A DNA stretch of 64,000 nucleotides from Phoronis australis (Eukaryota; Phoronida; Phoronidae), in the NCBI GenBank assembly GCA_002633005.1, contig NMRA01000224.1, positions 146,567 to 210,566 on the forward strand, read 5' to 3'. Numbering within the stretch: the stretch's first letter is position 1; each line of letters starts with the position of its first letter. A program made the position numbers and the translations under genes. Positions 58,301 through 64,000 of this stretch are shown here, piece by piece. A model generated the notes under the pieces. That model saw nothing but the letters and a program-made list of their open reading frames with translations, made no database searches and had not been told where the DNA came from.

Positions 58301-61300
58301 AGAGTTGAATGACTAGAATTACACACCAGCCAGACAGATAAGTGACCTCTTGAGGGCCTGGCTTTTGTGTTGAGCTGAAGAGCAAGCACCTAACATCCAT
58401 TGTCGTCCTGACATCATCTCCGACAACAGATAGTAGTCACTTCATTCTGATCACTAGTTTTTAACAAAACTAGCCCCTACAGATAGTAGTCACTTCATTC
58501 TGATCACTAGTTTTTAACAAAACTAGCCCCTACGGAAATGGAAAGCTGTCACTAGAAATTAAATGACCTTCAGTAAACCCTTACTGCTCCACTGTCATCA
58601 CCATTTTCAACTTCAGTGATTTTACAGCAAATTAAGTGAAGTTTAGCCATTTCAAAGTCAGGAAATCCAGATTGGATTGATTAACTGATAAGGAACTAAA
58701 TTGGATAAGCTTTAAAATACCCAGCTGTGAACCATAGCAATAGCAAGGACAATAGACAGCTAGGACAAATACATTGGTTGGCTTTCTCTTAGTTGCCACA
58801 ACAATGCTTTGTACCAATCTCAAAGAGGAGGTTCTGCAGGCTTGTGCACAAAAGTACCAAAAATGACTGATAATCCAATAAGTCGCATTTCACCCTCTTG
58901 AGCTAGCTAAACAAGGCAATTCAAATAAGGGCTTTTACTTTTTTAAAATCAGTCTCGTAATATTCCTTACCGTGATAGGACTGCGTTTCCAATATACCAA
59001 AATTAAGCCTTCCAAACCATCCCTTTTTAAGTAGGTTGGCTAACCAAAAAATTGCGGATTCGAAAATGGTGGGTTTACGCATTGCCTACGACAAGATGTG
59101 GGGATTGAGGAAACAATTTAAAAACATTATCAGCTAAACATGGGCAAAATGCAGCTTCAAGTAATCTACCACAAGGGTGAGCCACTAAACTAAGTCTCCA
59201 AAAACAGTATTAAGTTGCTAGAGTTGACCATCAGTCAGACAGCATTGCACAGTTTTTTAACTTATCCACTGCAGGGGGTGCTCTCTAGACTTTTTTTGAC
59301 TAATTGATAGTGTAGAGTGCTAAAGGCAGCCAGACTTGTCTAAATGAACATCAGACATTGGGAAGTGGATAAGGTGGGGTGATATTTATGTGTGACAATT
59401 TGGCAGAAACATAAGTACATTGGCAATGTAGCTGGAGTTCCAAAAAAACGTTTAACTGCCCAATATCACATGCAAGTTGCAAATTTTGAAAATAATAGCC
59501 AGCGTGACACGTATCCTTCTAAAAAAGGAATGACAAAGTGCCAGTCATACGAACAAACAAAAAATGCCCACTAGCTAAAATTTAATTTATCCCAGACATT
59601 TGGGTTAACACTCAGGGCATTTAGACTGAAGAAATAAAAAATCAAGCGAGGGCGTTCAATTGAACACAACAGAACAGAGTTGCTTATGAGTGAAATTTCG
59701 TGAACTTGGGATGTCACAGAAAATGTAGCCGTTAACAAGAATGGATATGGTGTAAATTTCAAAAACTGTTGATAGATAACAAGTCTAATGGCATGGCATC
59801 GCTTGATAAAAGTTGATCGTAAAATAATTTGCCAAACTTCCTTTCTCCACAACAATACCATGAACCCCAGTTCAAAACTGAGCACACACACGACGTGCAT
59901 GGTCGAGCCACCTAATAAACATATTCGTTTCTGTAAATGAATTCAATCAAAATTTAGAAGCAGAAGTAGTACAAGTCATGACAGAATTTCAGTTTAGATT
60001 ACAACATCTTGAGCAGTCGACATCTCGAGCAGTCAACATCTCGAGCAGTCCACATCTCGAGCAGTCGACATCTCGAGCAGTCGACATCTCGAGCAGTCCA
60101 CATCTCGAGCAGTCCACATCTCGAGCAGTCCACATCTCGAGCAGTCCACATCTCGAGCAGTCCACATCTCGAGCAGTCCACATCTCGAGCAGTCCACATC
60201 TCGAGCAGTCGACATCTTGTGTAAACACCTAGAGCAGTCCTACAATTTGAGAACCAGTTTTCTCCATGGAATAACAGGCATCAAACTTGTTCTCAAACTG
60301 TGGGGACGGTATTACCATGGAGATCTACCAGAACAACAGAACATTCCTGTCCATTTTCTGGTTGGTTAAGCTGAGTTAAACACAAATCATGGGACAGACA
60401 GCTCGACTAACAGGGACCAACACACTCAACAGACGGACCACAGAAAAGCCTCACATATCAAAATAATCCTAGATCCATGGGAACTAGGCACACTCCCTTC
60501 TGGAATGCACATCCTAATGCTAAGAAAAATAATTTCAGAAGCCAAACAAGCAATCTTGGGCCTTAAAACAACTGAGCTGTCACTGATGTCAACAACATAA
60601 TTGGAGTTGGTGTTTAGGCCAGACCACTGTCAAAAATGACGAAGAAATTCCACAAGGAACTTGTCAGCTTGATTAAGACTTGTTTTCTCTGAAAACCACT
60701 GTCTAGCTGTACTCCTGGGGTGGGCATGAGGCCTATGACCAAGATGAAAAACCAAATTTTCATCAAAACCTACAGTATGTGCTTCGTTTAAGTTTAAAGA
60801 AGTAAAAATAATCTAATAGTATGACTTACCCATAGTATTATGATAACCACTACAACCGTTATTACCAAGTACATGCACTGAGTAGTTACAAGCATATGAA
60901 GACCGATTCAGAAACATTAACACAACTTGTATTGGCATATTTGAGGAAACTTCACTTTCGAAAAAAAAATAATTGCCAAAACTGATTTATTTTATATTTT
61001 ACTTTTCAAAGGCTTCTGAAATTGTTGACTGACAGAATAGAAAAATAATGAAAAACATTTATATCGTGCTACTACATCTTATATGAAAAAAATGAAATTT
61101 CCAAAATTGGCGACGTTTTACCATATGTATTTCACAATAAAAGGCAGGAAATATGAAGTTGGAGAACTCCTCGTTCCGTAACATAAACCATCATTCAGAT
61201 AGTTAGCATCAACAGTGCCCCCTTTTAAGCATATCAAGATATTCAGTCCCAAAAAGAAAAGCACAAGGGTACTCGTCTATTTGAAATTACCATAAAGAGT

Positions 61301-64000
61301 AAAAATACAGCTTAGGATGAGAATTTCATCCCTCCTAATTTTATCAGCCAACTTCACAGTGACCATTCAGCCTATTACATTTTAGGATAACAAGACTGAA
61401 ACCTTTGCCAACAAACCTCTAAGGCTCGGAGCGTTTTAGAGTCAGTGACTTAATTGCAGGAATAACGGAACGAGAACAAAGAATAGTTTCTCCATTTCCA
61501 TAATTCAAATCATTAGGGCAGAGAAAATGCATTTAATGGGCGATGGAATGAGATGTCGTAATTCCACAGTGAACTCTGCGCGACCTCAAGATGAACTCTC
61601 AAGTGTTAAAACCACAGCAACACTGTGTCCACGATGATGACACCTTTATGATTTTCATTGAATAAACAAGTATTTTACGGACCAATCTGTTACTCTGAAT
61701 TCTGCTGAAGTACCAATGCAAACAGTCTGAGCTGAGCACGTCACCTCATTTAATGAACTTCACGTGTACAAAATCTTGCATTGTTGAACGCCAGAAGTGA
61801 CATGTATCAGGAGAAGCAGACGACTGGCAAGTTTCCACTTTTCACACTCCACATTAAATAATACCGGAAATTCTTCAATTTATTTTAATTAAATTACTAC
61901 TTGCATGTAAATGCAACAACTTCCAGAGACCTGGAAACACATATTTTTGGGCTGTCGGTTGTGGGTACACACTATTATGAGCCAAGAGAGTTGTATTCTT
62001 ACACTTGTAAAATGTTAGTCTCTTGATCAATTTTCTGCTAGGTGACACCATTCAGAAGCCCAGGAAACTATCTTTTATTACATAAAGTAACCTTTAGCGG
62101 AAACACACAGAGGAAGGAAGTGCAAAAAAATGCAAAAAAAAGGTGTTAAAAATGGGAACGCTCATGTTATACCAAAAACAAAGAGCTAAATAATATAAAG
62201 GAGTAACTTTTTTCTTCTAGTCATGTCAGATGTTATTCAGCAAAAAAATCTTTAACAACGTTGAGATATTCAAAGTCTAACTCTGATGTTATTAAAGAAG
62301 AAACTACCAATCGCTCAACTGCAAATGTAGGATGAGATCCCGGCATCAATTATTTCCCAATAATAAATTGCCGGCATCAGAAAAAGATCAACTAAAGAGA
62401 GCAGGCAATAATAATAGACAGAGGAAAGTACAATAAGCCATCATTTATGAAAAAAAAACTCCACTGTAACATTAATAGAGTGCTGCACGAGGTCACTTGA
62501 GGATAGTGTGAAACAGGTCAGGAAGAAAAATGTGTGTTAATGAATGAGGTGCTCCATGATGTCCTTCCATCAATAGGAAACAGGTGAATAAACCAGCACT
62601 GCAATGTTCGCATGTAAACTGGACGTTTATCAAAAAAGAAATTAACTGTCAATCCTTTCAACACATCACTGTAAGATTACAAACCCAAAGTCACTGTACT
62701 TAGAAGTGAACGCATGCATGCGTGTGAAAAAAACTCGAGGCACTCGAATGCACTTGGTAGGACCTAATAACTTAAAAGAGTTCAAGATAGGAGGTCAATA
62801 GACTTCAGTCATCCAACGACGGTCTGATTGATGCCAACTAAGTGCCACGGCACAGCCTCATTATGGAGATACTGACTAGCCAACTACGCCACCAGAATAA
62901 AAGATAGCTGGGTAGAAAGAATTGCCGGAGTGCTACTAGAGGCCTGATTGCTACTAGAGCCAATTATTCTTCCCACACATATCTCCAGTGAAGAACCAAC
63001 ACATACAGCACATGCCAAAAAAATCAAGATAAAATACCGCCTCCTAGTCATGACACCTAATTTTGTTAGCAGCAAAAGTGACTGGTAACAACTACAAAGA
63101 TGGCTAAGCTTTTAATTACAGAGCGGTTTAGCCACCTTACTAATTTTCCTTTTCATTCCTCTTTATTCTTGGTCATATGGCACGGTTTCTCTGACAATGA
63201 ATTCGGGCTTCTGCCCATGGCTTCTGCCCAGCCAGTTATGACTGGAAATTTCGGTTCATTTTTGTCCGAATACTTTTGTCTTAAACTGTATATGTGGTAT
63301 GCTCCCAATATGGGTGAGCAAGTCTGCCCCTCAAATGAGGCGTGACCAACAAGTCAAGGGTGACCAAGCCAGGTTTGTTTAACAGTTAATGGCTCATCCC
63401 ATCTGAGCATGCCCAGTGACAGGGTTCATCAACACTGCCATACTGGATCACTAGCGAGCACAACTCACGCACAGTATTTTCCGATTTCAATGACTAGAAC
63501 AGAAGATTCCAATACATTTACAGTCAGTTTCTCTCATTGACAATGACAATTCCAATTCCTGAGTTCATGGTAAATTAGAATCATCGCCAGCAATTAATCG
63601 ACTGATGTTTGGCGGTATTAAACACAAGTAAAGGACTAAGTTTCCATGGTATAGCAGCCATTATTCCATATTGAATCCTGTATTGAATTAAGTGACTAGT
63701 CCAAACAATTAATTAATCTTAAATGACAACCAGTTAACTTTTCACTTTTAACAGGTTAGTCAGAAGCCAACTGTCAGACGTTACTCACCGTGAGTTGACG
63801 CACATCGCCTTTGAATGTGTCTGATGGGATTATGAACTTGAACACTTTACCAACAACTGCTTGTCTGTCCTTGAGAGCATTCTGCAGCACGATCTGAGGT
63901 TTGATGGCGTCGCCCTTTGGTTGGTCAGCAGAACTAACAAGTTGTTCAATGTCACTGGTCACAGCACCAGCCGTGCACAAGCACAAACACAGTATTGCCA
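44870..64000 (-). CDS. DAG1: Dystroglycan (DAG1), 5'-partial, with two alternative last exons
   Basis: Exons in transcript order: 63789-64000 (partial), 56734-57450, 55406-55474, 54737-54937, 53860-53911, then either 48973-50144 or 44870-46074. Phases chain for both ends, giving about 806 or 817 visible residues (human 895). Order: signal-peptide end (LCLCTAGA), first cadherin-like domain (VVGKVFKFIIPSDTF, LPSWLMYDGKTHTLSGVP), S6-like domain, GAMSAAIGHNILGWHV, furin-type site RRLKRQ, a Thr/Pro-rich mucin-like stretch (many PTRPT), KVKNRIG, second cadherin-like domain, SEA-like domain with an internal G-S autocleavage site, TM, and a cytoplasmic tail ending PPPYVPP. Family knowledge: alpha binds laminin through matriglycan and beta binds dystrophin. 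The intron after GDVRQLT seems to match the single coding intron of human DAG1. Confidence 0.96.
46075..48972 (-). other. DNA between the two DAG1 terminal exons
   Basis: No exon or gene recognised. It contains a two-copy 28-bp repeat at 47074-47133 (GATAGATACTGAACTATCAA) and the candidate poly(A) signal of the proximal exon. Confidence 0.6.
48455..48460 (-). terminator. Candidate poly(A) signal after proximal DAG1 terminal exon
   Basis: TTTATT reads AATAAA on the minus strand, about 515 bases past the stop at 48973. It would let the proximal exon end a transcript by itself. Confidence 0.4.
48973..50144 (-). other. DAG1: Proximal alternative terminal exon of DAG1
   Basis: It completes the same split Gly codon and encodes about 390 residues: ATVGQVFRYQFKKDLFYDQE, LNIDYETFMNDVHMQLEFL, LKEGSVIISWT with the G-S pair, a stalk with three PAVAM.TP repeats, the TM VVPAVVIAAMLLLAGLIAFI, YRKKRKGK, INKGIPVIFTDEMDE and the tail RTEPSYQPSPPPYVPP. 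It parallels the distal exon through every domain; stalk and mid-tail differ most. Confidence 0.93.
50425..50612. repeat. Degenerate repeat related to the coding stalk repeat
   Basis: Units of about 20 bp of the form GTNGTCATAGCAAC.....GGCC in the intron before the proximal terminal exon. The exon itself has the similar GTTGTCATAGCAACGGCAGG at 49411-49470, which encodes PAVAMTT on the minus strand. Confidence 0.7.
51403..51571. mobile_element. hAT-like MITE
   Basis: The left end CAGGGGTGGATCCAGGATTT and the inverse right end CAGTGGCGAATTTAAGG are similar. Inside is the G/C-rich GGGGGCCATGGCCCCC palindrome often seen in such short elements. Non-coding, in the DAG1 intron. Confidence 0.55.
54183..54430. 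repeat. 15-bp minisatellite in DAG1 mucin-region intron
   Basis: About 16 units of GCCTGCCCAGNNCTA (plus strand). On the minus strand each unit reads GCTAGCACTGGGCAG, giving (A-S-T/S-G-Q) repeats in the gene's phase (phase 0), and each GGGCAG resembles an acceptor. No good phase-0 donor ends it, so I did not place it in the coding sequence. Confidence 0.9.
55337..55375. repeat. TA/TG microsatellite
   Basis: (TA)n followed by (TG)n in the intron next to the 55406-55474 exon. Confidence 0.95.
58428..58533. repeat. 53-bp direct duplication
   Basis: AGATAGTAGTCACTTCATTC ... ACAAAACTAGCCCCTAC occurs twice head to tail with almost no difference. Confidence 0.92.
60007..60225. repeat. 16-bp minisatellite
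   Basis: About 13-14 units of CATCTCGAGCAGTCSA. The period of 16 makes all frames open on both strands. Ten bases later the MITE copy starts. Confidence 0.95.
60243..60313. mobile_element. Hairpin MITE, copy 3 (partial)
   Basis: Carries the core TTTGAGAACCAGTTTTCTCC...GGCATCAAACTTGTTCTCAAA of the 36389 family but lacks the outer AATAGTC ends. Confidence 0.6.

Larger units (their letters stand above)
57451..63788 (-). other. Large DAG1 intron (about 6.3 kb)
   Basis: No missing exon is needed: the flanking exons join in phase inside the first cadherin-like domain. Contents: a two-copy 53-bp repeat (58428-58533), the 16-bp minisatellite (60007-60225) and a MITE copy. A 63-residue minus-strand ORF with a signal-like start lies at 62884-63075. 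Confidence 0.7.

Noticed and set aside
59978-60232. Repetitive ORFs around the 16-bp minisatellite
   Set aside because: Several overlapping frames on both strands are open at once, as expected from the repeat; no start context or homology.

Overview
This is nuclear DNA from an animal, probably an invertebrate deuterostome (lancelet-like, hemichordate-like or similar); the species cannot be fixed from sequence alone. The genes have many short exons with GT-AG introns of 0.1-6 kb. The DNA is AT-rich with many minisatellites, short inverted-repeat elements and tRNA-derived SINE-like copies. There are no operons, Shine-Dalgarno sites or prokaryotic features. Four conserved animal genes account for nearly all the convincing coding sequence. 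I built their exon models by hand from splice sites, reading phase and remembered similarity to the human proteins.

Layout: (1) 887-4549 (+), the 3' part of CEP41, a ciliary/centrosomal rhodanese-like protein. (2) 7219-22255 (-), a complete MOV10L1-type piRNA-pathway RNA helicase in 13 coding exons (about 1604 aa), with an unusual acidic C-terminal extension of about 500 aa. (3) 22256-29172, an intergenic stretch with SINE-like copies and a TTAA-flanked transposon. (4) 29173-41272 (+), a complete ARIH2 (Ariadne-2 RBR E3 ligase, 483 aa, 12 exons). (5) 44870-64000 (-), most of a dystroglycan gene (DAG1), running off the right edge inside the signal peptide.

Four observations stand out. First, dystroglycan has two complete, mutually exclusive terminal exons (48973-50144 and 44870-46074). 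Each encodes the autocleavage region, the transmembrane segment and a dystrophin-binding PPPY tail, so one set of alpha-subunit exons could feed two different beta-dystroglycans. Second, ARIH2 has tandem repeats that start or stop exactly at splice sites: four donors are multiplied, one of them into a minisatellite of about 38 units, and one acceptor is preceded by three repeats complementary to the exon start. Third, two separate TTAA-flanked elements (25067-26591 and 38654-40072) each carry a THAP-type DNA-binding remnant on the minus strand and a convergent remnant resembling the cysteine-rich intracellular domain of P2X7 on the plus strand. Fourth, the MOV10L1 orthologue carries the long tail with internal repeats. 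ARIH2 and DAG1 are also close together in human (3p21.31), which suggests old linkage.

The assembly has a 291-base N gap (19459-19749) and a single N at 43008 that joins two nearly identical 532-base blocks, probably an assembly artefact.
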